Below are positions 26,592 to 35,818 of a stretch of DNA of 64,000 nt, piece by piece. The notes below the pieces were generated by a model. The model had not been told where the DNA came from. It saw nothing but the letters and a program-made list of their open reading frames with translations, and made no database searches. Within the stretch, counting starts at the first letter, position 1; each line of letters begins with the position of its first letter. The position numbers were made by a program, and so were the translations under genes. The DNA is from Rickettsiales bacterium (GTDB taxonomy: Bacteria > Pseudomonadota > Alphaproteobacteria > Rickettsiales > UBA998). The stretch covers positions 186,001 through 250,000 of the forward strand of contig JANQNR010000004.1 in NCBI GenBank assembly GCA_028279475.1, given 5' to 3'.

Positions 26592-29135
26592 CTAACTCGC
26601 CTTCTTCTTTGCCGGTTTTTTCTTGCCACTGGCCTGTTTGGCGGCAATCAGTTCCAGCGCTTCTTCCAAAGTGATGGCATCGATCTCCTTGCCTTTGGGC
26701 AGGGTAGCATTGACCTTCTTATATTTCACATACGGGCCGTAACGCCCTTTATAGACGGCAATGTCGGTTTCATCGTCGGGATGCTTGCCCAGCACCCGCA
26801 CCGGTTCTGCTGCCGTGCCCTTCCCTCCTTTGCTAGCCGCCTCAGCTAACACGGTCACGGCACGGTTCATGCCGACGGTCAACACGTCATCTTCTTTTAA
26901 TGACGTATATTTACCATCATGCAGCAAATATGGTCCATAGCGCCCCAGCCCGGCTTTGATCGGTTTGCCGGTGTCCGGGTGATCACCCAGCGTACGCGGC
27001 AGTGAGAGAAGCTGTAAAGCCTTCTCAAGCGTAAAACTTTCCAGGTCAGTACCTTTTGGCAGTCCCGTACGCTTGGCCTTGCTGTCGATCATCGTTTCCA
27101 CATAGATGCCATATGGTCCTTTCTTCATGAGCACATCTTCTCCCGTCTCTGGCGAGACGCCCAACATGCGCGGAAAATCCATATCGGCGGCTGCGCCTTC
27201 GTCCTGCTCGCCCGTCGTATCCAGTTGCCTTGTGTAAGTGCAATCCGGATAGTTGTCACAGCCAAGGAATGCGCCAAATTTTCCGGTTCTCAAATAGAGT
27301 TTCCCCTGATTGCACTTTGGGCAGATACGGTCTTTTTCTGTTACTTCCTGCGTGCCATAAATAAAAGGTGCCAGAATAGCATCCAGCTTTTCCAGAATAT
27401 CACGCGGGGAAATTTCTTTGGTCTCATCGACCAGTCCGATAAACGGCACCCAGAATTCCTTTAACACCGTCTTCCAGTCACGCTTGCCATCAGATATTTC
27501 ATCAAGCCGCGTTTCCAGATCGGCGGTAAAGTCATATTCCACATAGCGCTGGAAATAATGTTCCAGGAAGCTACTAACCAGCCGTCCGCGCATTTCAGCG
27601 ATAAAGCGTTTGCGATCCAGCCGGACATAGCCGCGATCCTGTAATACCGAAAGAATGGCTGCATAGGTCGATGGGCGGCCAATGCCCAGTTCCTCCAACC
27701 TTTTCACAAGTGACGCCTCGGTATAGCGTGGCGGCGGCTCGGTAAAATGCTGCTCTGGTTTGACTTTCTTGATGTCGAGTGTTTCGCCTTCTTTTAGTGG
27801 CGGTAGTGCCTGGTTTTCTTCTTCATCCTTCTGATCGTCATCCAGCCCCTGCCGGTAGAGTTTCAAAAACCCGTCAAACTTCAAGACAGAGCCGGATGCC
27901 CGAAGGCCCGCGGGGTTGGATGGCTCGTTGAAAATAATTGACACTTGGTCGTAGACGGCAGGCTGCATCTGGCTGGCGACCATCCGCTTCCAGATCAATT
28001 CGTACAACCGGAATTGATCGTTATCCAGACGGTTTTTGATGCTTTGTGGTGTGCGCGTCAGTGATGTCGGACGAATCGCTTCGTGTGCTTCCTGTGCATT
28101 CTTGGCTTTGGAGCTGTAGAGCTTTGGTTTTTCTGGCAAATATTGCTTGCCATAGTCCGATTCAATCAATGAACGTGCCGCCGCAATAGCTTCCTGCGAG
28201 ACCTGCACCCCGTCAGTACGCATATAGGTAATCAACCCGACCGTTTCTCCGCCAATGTCGATGCCTTCATACAGCTTCTGCGCAATCATCATGGTTTTCT
28301 TGGCACCGAACCCGAGCTTACGTGAGGCATCCATTTGCAGGGTGGAGGTGGTAAACGGTGCGTAAGGGTTGCGCCGCATCTGCTTCGGCTTGACCTCTTT
28401 GACAGTAACGGTCTTGTTTTCCAGCCCTTGCGTTATCTCCATCGCCTGCGCTTCATTGGTAATGGAGAGTTTTTCTAGCTTATCGTTATGCCAGTGGGTC
28501 AGGCGCGCCGTGACGGTATCACCTGATGCGGCTTTTAATTCCGTGGTAATATCCCAGTATTCCTGGCTGACAAATTGCTCAATCTCTGCATCCCGCTCAC
28601 AGACCAGCCGCAATGCCACCGACTGTACCCGCCCCGCAGAACGCGCGCCTGGCAGTTTGCGCCAGAGGATCGGCGACACAGAAAAACCAACCAAATAATC
28701 CAGTGCTCGGCGCGCCTGCTGCGCATTGACCAGATCCATATCAATATCACGTGGATTTGCCACCGCATGCTGCACCGCCTTTTTAGTAATTTCAGTAAAG
28801 GTGACACGTTTAATATCTATGGTCTTTGGCAGTTTTCGGCTGGAGCGCAACGCTTCCACCACATGCCAGGAAATGGCCTCCCCTTCCCGATCCGGGTCAG
28901 TGGCAAGGTAGAGAATGTCAGATTCCTTCACCGACTTGGCAATCTCGCTCAGATGCTTTCTGGAATCAGCTGCCACCTCATAATCCATGGCAAAATTCTC
29001 ATCCGGTCGCACCGAACCGTCTTTCGACGGCAAATCTCGCACATGACCGAACGAGGCTAATACGTTATAGTCCTTCCCCAGATATTTATTGATGGTTTTG
29101 GCTTTGGCAGGGGATTCAACAATCAGTGTGTACAC
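26592..29135 (-). CDS. topA: DNA topoisomerase I
   Basis: 847 residues. Type IA topoisomerase relaxing negative supercoils. TOPRIM domain with VESPAKAKTINKYLG and DPDREGEAISWHV, active-site Tyr near residue 303 in ITYMRTDGVQVS, then one four-cysteine zinc motif (CPKCNQGK...CDNYPDC, about 605-630) and TopoI C-terminal repeats with G-x-Y/F-G-P-Y. The lysine-rich tail (KKPAKKK) is common. It follows dprA by 20 bases on the same strand, a typical alphaproteobacterial pairing. Confidence 0.97.
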   Translation of the reverse strand: MYTLIVESPAKAKTINKYLGKDYNVLASFGHVRDLPSKDGSVRPDENFAMDYEVAADSRKHLSEIAKSVKESDILYLATDPDREGEAISWHVVEALRSSRKLPKTIDIKRVTFTEITKKAVQHAVANPRDIDMDLVNAQQARRALDYLVGFSVSPILWRKLPGARSAGRVQSVALRLVCERDAEIEQFVSQEYWDITTELKAASGDTVTARLTHWHNDKLEKLSITNEAQAMEITQGLENKTVTVKEVKPKQMRRNPYAPFTTSTLQMDASRKLGFGAKKTMMIAQKLYEGIDIGGETVGLITYMRTDGVQVSQEAIAAARSLIESDYGKQYLPEKPKLYSSKAKNAQEAHEAIRPTSLTRTPQSIKNRLDNDQFRLYELIWKRMVASQMQPAVYDQVSIIFNEPSNPAGLRASGSVLKFDGFLKLYRQGLDDDQKDEEENQALPPLKEGETLDIKKVKPEQHFTEPPPRYTEASLVKRLEELGIGRPSTYAAILSVLQDRGYVRLDRKRFIAEMRGRLVSSFLEHYFQRYVEYDFTADLETRLDEISDGKRDWKTVLKEFWVPFIGLVDETKEISPRDILEKLDAILAPFIYGTQEVTEKDRICPKCNQGKLYLRTGKFGAFLGCDNYPDCTYTRQLDTTGEQDEGAAADMDFPRMLGVSPETGEDVLMKKGPYGIYVETMIDSKAKRTGLPKGTDLESFTLEKALQLLSLPRTLGDHPDTGKPIKAGLGRYGPYLLHDGKYTSLKEDDVLTVGMNRAVTVLAEAASKGGKGTAAEPVRVLGKHPDDETDIAVYKGRYGPYVKYKKVNATLPKGKEIDAITLEEALELIAAKQASGKKKPAKKKAS

Positions 29136-29155
29136 ATGGGTTCCTTATTCTTTTT

Positions 29156-30325
29156 TCACTCGTCTTCGTAAATGCGGCTTACGCGACCTCCAGGATGGCG
29201 GGTTATCATGCCTGCCAGTTCCAGTTCAAGTAAAATCACGTTGACGATCCTGGCATCAATGCCGGACATGACCATCAGTTCTTCTATGGCAATAGGTGCA
29301 CTACCTAGTAATCCTAGTACTAATTGACGCTCGACATCTAGATTATCGTCATCATCCGGCAACGGTAACGCTTCTTTGAACAGACCACCGGGAGGAGTGA
29401 CGCTGTCATGCACGTCATAGGGACGGTTATGCAGGTAGTCGATAATGTCATACGCCGTATTAACTAACACTGCGCCCTGTTGAATTAATTGATTGGCTCC
29501 AGCAGCGCGTGGATCCATAGGGAATCCAGGCACAGCAAAGATATCACGGTTATAATCCAGCGCAAATTTGGCAGTAATCAGTGAGCCGGATTTCTTCGTC
29601 GCCTCCACTACCACGGTTCCCTGAGATATGCCAGCAATGATTCGGTTACGTGCGGGAAAATGGCGATTTTGTGGTGTGCTACCAAACGGTGATTCCGTAA
29701 CAACAATACCTTCCTCAAATAATCGCTCATAGAGCGCCTTGTTTTCAGGGGGATAGATATAGTTAATACTACCGGCAATGACTCCAACTGTCCCGGTTGG
29801 CAACGCTCCTTGATGGGTATGCGCATCAATCCCTCGTGCCAATCCGGAAACAATCGTATAGCTCGCCTCTCCTAATTCCGAGGCAATCTTTGCCGCAAAC
29901 CGGCAACCATTTGCCGATGCATTACGTGACCCGACCATTGCCAGGCAGGGGCGCGTGAGCAGATGCGCATGTCCTCGTGCAATCAATACCGGTGGCGGGT
30001 CGTTAATCTGTGCCAGTAACGATGGATAATGCGCATGACCGTAAGGGATAAACTCAGCGCCAAACAGCCGTGTACGTTCGATTTCCGTTTCAACTACGGA
30101 GGCGGGGCACACGGAAATATTGCGTCGTGCTCCTCCCCTCAATGCCAGCATGGGCAACGCCTTGAGCGCTTTAGCGGCGGTTCCATAACGCCGCATCAAT
30201 TGGAAAAATGTGACCGGTCCAACATTCTCGGAACGGATCAGCCGCAAGACATCCTGCAATGGCTCCCTGGCTAGGGATGGTTGTGGCAAAGTGACGGTGT
30301 TATGATGATCCTGTGCTAAAAGCAT
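29156..30325 (-). CDS. dprA: DNA-processing protein DprA (Smf)
   Basis: About 390 residues. DprA loads RecA on incoming single-stranded DNA in natural transformation. The Rossmann-like core shows MVGSRNASANG, VSGLARGIDAHTHQGAL and NRIIAGISQGTVVVEA; an N-terminal SAM-like region and a C-terminal winged helix (about 330-385) complete the usual layout. The start used is the internal ATG (MLLAQD); the one five codons upstream is possible. Either way it overlaps the end of plsY, and topA follows. Confidence 0.94.
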   Translation of the reverse strand: MLLAQDHHNTVTLPQPSLAREPLQDVLRLIRSENVGPVTFFQLMRRYGTAAKALKALPMLALRGGARRNISVCPASVVETEIERTRLFGAEFIPYGHAHYPSLLAQINDPPPVLIARGHAHLLTRPCLAMVGSRNASANGCRFAAKIASELGEASYTIVSGLARGIDAHTHQGALPTGTVGVIAGSINYIYPPENKALYERLFEEGIVVTESPFGSTPQNRHFPARNRIIAGISQGTVVVEATKKSGSLITAKFALDYNRDIFAVPGFPMDPRAAGANQLIQQGAVLVNTAYDIIDYLHNRPYDVHDSVTPPGGLFKEALPLPDDDDNLDVERQLVLGLLGSAPIAIEELMVMSGIDARIVNVILLELELAGMITRHPGGRVSRIYEDE

Positions 30326-30917
30326 GTTCCGTTCCTGCAATCAGACGTTGAATGTTACCCTTGTGACGCATAATGATCAGTGCCGTTAAAAGCAAGGGCG
30401 TAATCCAGATATCGTAAAAAATGTAAGTTAAAACCGGGAAGGTGAGAAAGGTAAACAACGATGCCAGTGATACAATGCGTGTCAGCAAGAACGTCCCGAT
30501 CCAGATAGCAGCGACGATCAATAACCACCACCACTCTCCCGGATTTAACAATAAATGCGCTGCCGCGATGACGCCCAGCGTGGTGGCGACGCCTTTACCG
30601 CCATGGAATCGTAGCCATATAGGGAAACAATGTCCGCATACAGCAGCAATGCCGACGATATACAGTCCTTCATAATGCGTCACTGGCGTTAGTAATAATG
30701 GGATGACACCCTTCAAGGCATCCAGCAATAATACGGCTAATCCCAGCCATTTGCCCCCTGCTCGCACCATATTGGTGGCTCCGATATTGCCGGAACCCAC
30801 ATTTCGAATATCACCGATACCCACCAGCTTTCCCAGCAACAAACCAACAGGGATTGAGCCAATCAGATAAGCTAACGCCAGATAAGGAATAAAATGTAAT
30901 ATGTCATCCATCAGCAT
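30300..30917 (-). CDS. plsY: Glycerol-3-phosphate acyltransferase PlsY
   Basis: 205 residues with five hydrophobic helices. PlsY transfers the acyl group of acyl-phosphate to glycerol 3-phosphate, the first step of phospholipid synthesis. The motifs YLIGSIPVG, GSGNIGATNMVRAGG and FRFHGGKGVAT-type (here LRFHGGKGVATTLG) are intact. It heads a plsY-dprA-topA operon and its 3' end overlaps the dprA start. PlsX is not in the window. Confidence 0.95.
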   Translation of the reverse strand: MLMDDILHFIPYLALAYLIGSIPVGLLLGKLVGIGDIRNVGSGNIGATNMVRAGGKWLGLAVLLLDALKGVIPLLLTPVTHYEGLYIVGIAAVCGHCFPIWLRFHGGKGVATTLGVIAAAHLLLNPGEWWWLLIVAAIWIGTFLLTRIVSLASLFTFLTFPVLTYIFYDIWITPLLLTALIIMRHKGNIQRLIAGTEHAFSTGSS

Positions 30918-31084
30918 TAGCTATGGCAAACTCCTTCCCCTCGCGCAAAGAAAAACCCATGTAAAACCTCCATTTTCATGAATAATAACCGTTTTATAGG
31001 GTGATTTAGCTAGATTTTTGTCTCATGTTCATGAAACTGTAACGCACAGCACGTACCATTAAGGTGATTAAATAGTATTTAAAC

Positions 31085-32089
31085 ATGGCAAAGAACCCAT
31101 ACATCACCGACCCCAGTAAGCAAAAAGGGGGCTTTCTTGACGGAGTGGCAGGCTTCAGCAAGTGGGTCGATGGCATTAAAAATTCCATCTTTGGGGTTTT
31201 TGCAGCCATTGGTCTAGCTGGCTCTTTCGGGGCAAATGGCATTAAAACTGTACTTAGTTGGATTCCTGGCGTTAACCTTCTCCCATTCGTAAAGCCTGAC
31301 AGCCTTGGTAAAGTCGTCGGTGGATCGGCAAAAGATTTTGGTGGCAACTTCCTCAAAGCTGGCGGTCTGGATAAAATCTTTGCCGGCGTTACCTTTGGTG
31401 CACGTGGCTTGCAGGCGGTCGGCAAGTTCATGGAAGGCGATGCGGTCGCAGGTGTCGGAAAAGTGGTGCGTGGTGCTGCTGAAGCTGCCGTGGTCTTTGC
31501 CAATTTCTCTGGACTCGGTGCCATTCTTGAGCTTGGTACTAAGATTGTCACCGGTAAGTTCATGTCAGAACATGTTGGGAATGCTGCCGAAGGCCTGACT
31601 ACCAAACTCTTGGGTGGAACCAAGGAAGAAAAAGCGCGCCAGCAATTACAGAATGTTCGCAGTAGTGGGTTCCCAGCGGCGGCCGTGGCCGTTCCTGCCG
31701 GACTTGCTGCCGCAGGACTGGCGGCCAGTCAAGTGATGCCGCAAGGCTATTCAAAACCACTCACAGTAGGTGGGCTACCAAACGCAAACCCGGCCAGCAT
31801 TAATGCTGCTCCTGTTCTGCCACGCCAAGTGATGCCGGTCAACTATTCACAAGAGCGCGCGGTAAATATGCCGCAGAATACAACACTTCTCAATCCTGCT
31901 CAGCCACTGCCTGGTATGTCTCCAACGGCATGGCAGGATAGAGTAGCGCAGCAAGGGCATGGGCCACAAATTGCCGCCCGAACCGATGCCCCCATTCTCT
32001 CCGGCGACCCACGTTTCATGAGCTTCCAGGATAGGGAAATGCTACGACAGCAGGCCGCAATGGAAAATCAAAACTTGACAGCCGTATAG
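31085..32089 (+). CDS. Unknown glycine/alanine-rich protein with amphipathic helices
   Basis: 334 residues, no signal peptide. The first half is rich in Gly, Ala, Phe and Val with several hydrophobic stretches (FGVFAAIGLAGSFGANG, AAVVFANFSGLGAILELG, AAVAVPAGLAAAGLAA), too glycine-rich for simple membrane spans. The C-terminal 110 residues are polar, rich in Asn, Pro and Gln and probably disordered. No family is recognised. It leads a short plus-strand group with the next gene. A secreted effector or a phage-like tape-measure fragment are alternatives, both unsupported. Confidence 0.7.
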   Translation: MAKNPYITDPSKQKGGFLDGVAGFSKWVDGIKNSIFGVFAAIGLAGSFGANGIKTVLSWIPGVNLLPFVKPDSLGKVVGGSAKDFGGNFLKAGGLDKIFAGVTFGARGLQAVGKFMEGDAVAGVGKVVRGAAEAAVVFANFSGLGAILELGTKIVTGKFMSEHVGNAAEGLTTKLLGGTKEEKARQQLQNVRSSGFPAAAVAVPAGLAAAGLAASQVMPQGYSKPLTVGGLPNANPASINAAPVLPRQVMPVNYSQERAVNMPQNTTLLNPAQPLPGMSPTAWQDRVAQQGHGPQIAARTDAPILSGDPRFMSFQDREMLRQQAAMENQNLTAV

Positions 32090-32134
32090 GAATTCACTAA
32101 AGCCACACAGTTATTTTATTAAGGTAAGTTAATT

Positions 32135-32659
32135 ATGACACAAGATAATGCAGCACTTGAACTACAATATCACCAGATTGCCGAGCTTTATGAGCTAGCG
32201 GAAGATCTGGTTGCTACGGTTGAGCACAGCTCAATTAAACAGCCGGAAGAGCAACTGACACTCGTTGAGCCACTGGTGAACCAACTTGGGGAGTCTACCG
32301 ACATTCTCTGCGAAGAGTTTATTGAAGTGGCTGGCAAGCGCAGACGCGGCGCTGCACGTAAGAGCCGTATTGAAGCGGCGCTGCGTAAAATCTATACCGC
32401 TGTCGACCATTATACAGATCAGGTACGTGTATCTGCATCGCAAGCTGCATCCGGCATTCGTAACATTGCTGACCCTATCGTTGAGAAAATCAAACATCAG
32501 GTAGAGTTCGTGATCTCTATTCTGGTTGATTACATCAACTTGTCTTTGGATCGCATTATGCAAAAACAGCATATTGAGGAATTACGCCGCCGCCAGGAAA
32601 AAATCGCACAAATGCTGATGGCTGCGGACAAAAATCGTGGCATGGAACTTGGTGCATAG
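32135..32659 (+). CDS. Unknown all-helical protein
   Basis: 174 residues, predicted almost entirely helical, with a basic cluster near residue 69 (GKRRRGAARKSR) and a hydrophobic stretch near 125-145 (VEFVISILVDYINLSL). The C-terminus is a charged coiled coil (EELRRRQEKIAQML). No signal peptide and no recognised family. It follows the preceding unknown gene by 45 bases and has an AAGG ribosome site, so the two may be co-transcribed and their products may interact. Confidence 0.7.
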   Translation: MTQDNAALELQYHQIAELYELAEDLVATVEHSSIKQPEEQLTLVEPLVNQLGESTDILCEEFIEVAGKRRRGAARKSRIEAALRKIYTAVDHYTDQVRVSASQAASGIRNIADPIVEKIKHQVEFVISILVDYINLSLDRIMQKQHIEELRRRQEKIAQMLMAADKNRGMELGA

Positions 32660-32690
32660 CAAAAAAATCTTATAATCTGTTTGTATCCGG

Positions 32691-32719
32691 TTGTAGAGGG
32701 GGTGATTTTTTGCTATAAT
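32691..32719 (+). promoter_or_regulatory. Probable promoter of the YdcH-like gene
   Basis: TTGTAG at 32691-32696 and a perfect TATAAT at 32714-32719 are 17 bases apart, about 40 bases before the ATG at 32761. Confidence 0.5.
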
Positions 32720-32760
32720 CGTTGCGATAAAAGCACAAAGCAACCTTTAAGCCTATTACC

Positions 32761-32967
32761 ATGACAGAAGATACGGAAGTAGAACTCTACAAAAAACTGG
32801 ATACACTGAGACGCGCACATCGCGTTATTGAGCAGAAAATTCGCGCGATACTCAAACAATCGCCACATGACGAGTTTTCTGTCATACGTTTTAAAAAAGA
32901 AAAACTAGCCATCCGTGACCAGATTACCCGGCTAGAAGACGTCCTCTACCCTGACATTATTGCTTAG
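32761..32967 (+). CDS. YdcH-family (DUF465) small protein
   Basis: 68 residues. The pattern L-x-x-x-H-R-x-I-x-x-x-I followed by VIRFKKEKLAIRDQITRLE and the terminal PDIIA is diagnostic of DUF465/YdcH, a two-helix hairpin protein of unknown role found throughout proteobacteria. It has its own likely promoter. A second member lies at 41676-41861. Confidence 0.88.
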   Translation: MTEDTEVELYKKLDTLRRAHRVIEQKIRAILKQSPHDEFSVIRFKKEKLAIRDQITRLEDVLYPDIIA

Positions 32968-33133
32968 GCAGCGTTTCCCTATCCCTTCTACATAACACAG
33001 GATGATGTGGTGCAGCGTAGCCACACACACTATATTTTCTGTTGTTGATAAGAGATAACTTTCCCTATTGTTGTTTGCTTCCGTCCCCGCCTTGTCAAAT
33101 CATAGCCATATCACAAGGCAAATGGAGGCGCAT

Positions 33134-33640
33134 ATGTCTGCTAGTCTGGCTCTCGATGAATGGGACACGTCACAAACCCTGATGGAACGTGTCGAATCGG
33201 TGTTACTGGATCGCGACCTGCCGTTTGACCGCCCCCTGGAAGGGGAGATTATCACGGAAATGTGTAGAGAGTGGTGTAACATACGCCTATGGCTCTCATG
33301 GGAACCTTTGTGCGAAGTCTTTATGATTACTGCTTCCTATGAAACCCATATCCCAAAGGCTGAGCAACCGATCCTGCTTCCGTTGCTGACAGAGATTAAT
33401 GAAAGTATGGTGATGGGTCATTTTGAAATTTCCCAGGATGATGGCGCCCTATTTTTTCGTTGCGGGCAATTGGTAAAAGATACAACGAGCCTGACATCGG
33501 AGTTGTTGGAAGCATTAATGGATATGGCGGCCAGTGAGTGTGAGCGTTTTTATCCTGCATTTCAATCGGCTTTATGCAGCAAGGCTGCCAGCCACGATAC
33601 CGTGAAGCTGGCTCTAATGGATCCAGCGGGAGAAGCATAG
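33134..33640 (+). CDS. YbjN-domain protein
   Basis: 168 residues. Matches the alphaproteobacterial YbjN group: a hydrophobic N-terminal strand set (GEIITEMCREWCNIRLWLSW), the LPLLTEINESMVMGHFEI and FFRCGQLV...SELLEALMDMA blocks, and the C-terminal helix with CERFYPAF. YbjN proteins share the fold of type III secretion chaperones and affect stress and motility in E. coli; the role here is unknown. The start is the ATG six bases after GGAGG, not the earlier in-frame codon at 33068. Confidence 0.85.
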   Translation: MSASLALDEWDTSQTLMERVESVLLDRDLPFDRPLEGEIITEMCREWCNIRLWLSWEPLCEVFMITASYETHIPKAEQPILLPLLTEINESMVMGHFEISQDDGALFFRCGQLVKDTTSLTSELLEALMDMAASECERFYPAFQSALCSKAASHDTVKLALMDPAGEA

Positions 33641-33806
33641 CGCCAGATTCCATAATTTCTACTTGCTATGAACAGGTATCCTTAGTAAATAAGGCTCCCT
33701 GTTTTATTCATATCCATAGCGAAGCAATAAAACCATTCAGTTTTGTTTGAGGATATATCAGAATTTTGTGGAACCATTCAGGTGCTACATCATAATTTAG
33801 TCATAC

Positions 33807-33883
33807 GCGCCTGTAGCTCAGCTGGATAGAGTACCTGACTACGAATCAGGCGGTCGGAGGTTCGAATCCTTCCAGGCGCGCCA
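33807..33883 (+). tRNA. tRNA-Arg (anticodon ACG)
   Basis: 77 bases. The acceptor stem GCGCCTG/CAGGCGC, the D arm with AGCTCAGCTGGATAGAGT, an anticodon stem CCTGA/TCAGG with loop CTACGAA (anticodon ACG), and a T arm with GGTTCGAATCC all fold as a standard cloverleaf. The discriminator is G and CCA is encoded. The first anticodon base should be edited to inosine by TadA to read CGU, CGC and CGA. Confidence 0.97.
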
Positions 33884-34147
33884 TTGCTGCACGTGGATAG
33901 CCAGTGCGGTTTCATCTTATATACTGGTTTTAACCTCCTAATATTATAGACAAACAGTGTCTGGGGCATTTTTTTGCTAATCCGAATCTCTAGGGCGTAC
34001 AATTTCAAGAAACAACGATTCATTTTTTTCGTAGAAATTATGGGAGTCTTTGTTTTCTATGTATAAGGGGTATCAAATGCGCACGAAACGATGGGCTGAC
34101 ATGTGTTGCCCTTTGTGAGCTACATCTCTAAGCCATATAATAGCCTT

Positions 34148-35014
34148 CTACCTAAACACCAGTGCACACTCGACCCCGGTAAGAGTAAAGTCATATTCTG
34201 CGGATGTAGCGGTCGCGTTGTTAGCGCAATCATTTGCCTCCGTCACCCACCAAACGGTTTCTCCTTTTCTGTATGTAGTAACAAACCCATAAGCTGGCTT
34301 ACCATCATCAATTTTCTTATCGATTCCCCATGCTTCTTCCGTTGTTAGAATTGGGCGGTGTGGATTTTGATACCGGCCGTCACCGTCATGATCACTTGGG
34401 TCTTCTGCCCCATAGACAAATACGTGGTTACCGTTGAGACCGGATTCATGATACCAGGCATTCGACAAGCCGTCGAAATAAGCATATTTGACTGTGCTTC
34501 TCGGTAGTTCCATTTCTGGGCAGTTAATACCAATTGAGCAACCGCGATGACGACTGCCTCCGCCATCAGAAATCTCCGGCCCTACTCCATCAAAAGTGCC
34601 GATAATAAGTCCTGCATTTGCTAGATGCTGCCAGAATCTTAGCTCTTCGTATTCTGCCCCGGATGGCCCTGCTACTTGGCCATTGCCATCCCCATTACAG
34701 GTTGCCTCATTAGTACTTTGTGTCTCCGTACAATCTGTTCCCAAACCATCGCCGCCATCTTCAGCACCCCAAAAGTCTGTTGCATTGGGTAAGTCTCCAG
34801 GTAGATAGAAATATTTCTCATTAAACGCTATGATAGCTGTACGATATGATTCTATGTCGGAGGTAATGCTGCGTAATTCAGACGCCCTTATCAAGGATTG
34901 ACCCGCTAAAATGCCTCCCGTCAATAACCCAAGAATGACTAGCACAATGGACAATTCCGCCAACGAGAAAGCCCTTTGTGTTGTTGAACTGTCGCTTAAT
35001 GAAGTATACATCAC
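34148..35014 (-). CDS. Type IV pilin-like (pseudopilin) protein, second copy
   Basis: 288 residues. Type III signal with FSLAELSIVLVILGLLTGG and Glu at +5; the residue before the cleavage site is Ala instead of the usual Gly, which prepilin peptidases tolerate less well. The globular domain shares YLPGDLPNATDFWG, WQHLANAGLI and EAWGIDKKIDDGKPAYG with the copy at 12318-13181, so the two are paralogues about 21 kb apart. Multiple cysteines suggest disulfides. No assembly ATPase, secretin or prepilin peptidase gene is close by. Confidence 0.85.
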   Translation of the reverse strand: MMYTSLSDSSTTQRAFSLAELSIVLVILGLLTGGILAGQSLIRASELRSITSDIESYRTAIIAFNEKYFYLPGDLPNATDFWGAEDGGDGLGTDCTETQSTNEATCNGDGNGQVAGPSGAEYEELRFWQHLANAGLIIGTFDGVGPEISDGGGSRHRGCSIGINCPEMELPRSTVKYAYFDGLSNAWYHESGLNGNHVFVYGAEDPSDHDGDGRYQNPHRPILTTEEAWGIDKKIDDGKPAYGFVTTYRKGETVWWVTEANDCANNATATSAEYDFTLTGVECALVFR

Positions 35015-35158
35015 TCTTCACTTTAACAGGCAAATATTACAAGAACCTTAATATGCAAACAAGTCATTAATTATTTTACTTATAGCGGTTTAACGTAAAA
35101 CTCTCTACCTAAAGGAAGTTCTTATGTTAAGAAATTGCCATGTTTTAAAGGTTATATG

Positions 35159-35818
35159 TTAAGTGGCAGACGTTTTGCTCAACTTATCCGCCAGCCGGGT
35201 TGGTTCCGGCAGACGGTAGCGGGTCAAGCATCGCATAACCCACTTCACGGCATGCGTCTGATCCATGCGGTGACCGGGAGAGATAAACAGCGGTTTCACC
35301 TTGTCTCGGCTGCGCAGTACTGTACCGATGAGTTCCTGCTTATCGTATAATGGGGATTGCTCCCCCTTGTTGATGCCCGGTTCCCGGTAAGTTCCGCACA
35401 GGCGGGACTTTGCAACCCCAATCGTAGGCAGGCCGGTTAGCACACCGATATGCGCGGCGATTCCCAGGCGGCGCGGGTGGGCGATACCATGCCCATCCAC
35501 CATCAGCAGGTCTGGCATGGTCGGTAACTGTTCTAATGCCTTCAGGATTACCGGCGCCTCCCGGAAAGACAGCAACCCCGGCACATAAGGAAAAGTAACG
35601 GGTGCATAGGCTACTACCGAGGTAATGGGCTCTAATGTATCTATTGTCATCGTGACCAATGCTGCCCGGGCAAGGTTGCGGTGCATGTCATACCCGACAT
35701 CGACACCGGCCACCAGTCGAATGTCACCGGCATCATAGGTCAATTGCACTTGCTGACATAACGTGTGCTGAAGCGCAATGGCGTCGGTCGTGGATTCTGG
35801 TGTTTTAAATGGCTTCAT
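35159..35818 (-). CDS. nfi: Endonuclease V (deoxyinosine repair)
   Basis: 219 residues. Nfi nicks DNA one base 3' of deoxyinosine. The catalytic acids are visible in AGVDVGYD, PGLLSFREAP and MVDGHGIAHPRRLG, which also is the conserved substrate pocket; GVAKSRLCG follows. Its ATG overlaps the argD stop (ATGA), so it is translated from the argD message, an unusual pairing of a repair enzyme with arginine synthesis. Normal length. Confidence 0.94.
   Translation of the reverse strand: MKPFKTPESTTDAIALQHTLCQQVQLTYDAGDIRLVAGVDVGYDMHRNLARAALVTMTIDTLEPITSVVAYAPVTFPYVPGLLSFREAPVILKALEQLPTMPDLLMVDGHGIAHPRRLGIAAHIGVLTGLPTIGVAKSRLCGTYREPGINKGEQSPLYDKQELIGTVLRSRDKVKPLFISPGHRMDQTHAVKWVMRCLTRYRLPEPTRLADKLSKTSAT

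Noticed and set aside
31006-31623. 205-residue minus-strand frame
   Set aside because: Antisense to the unknown gene at 31085-32089; Pro/Ser/Thr-rich as expected for an antisense of a Gly/Ala-rich gene.
33790-34023. 77-residue minus-strand reading frame over the tRNA
   Set aside because: Its APGRIRTSDRLIRSQ segment is the reverse translation of the tRNA-Arg gene, a well-known spurious protein.
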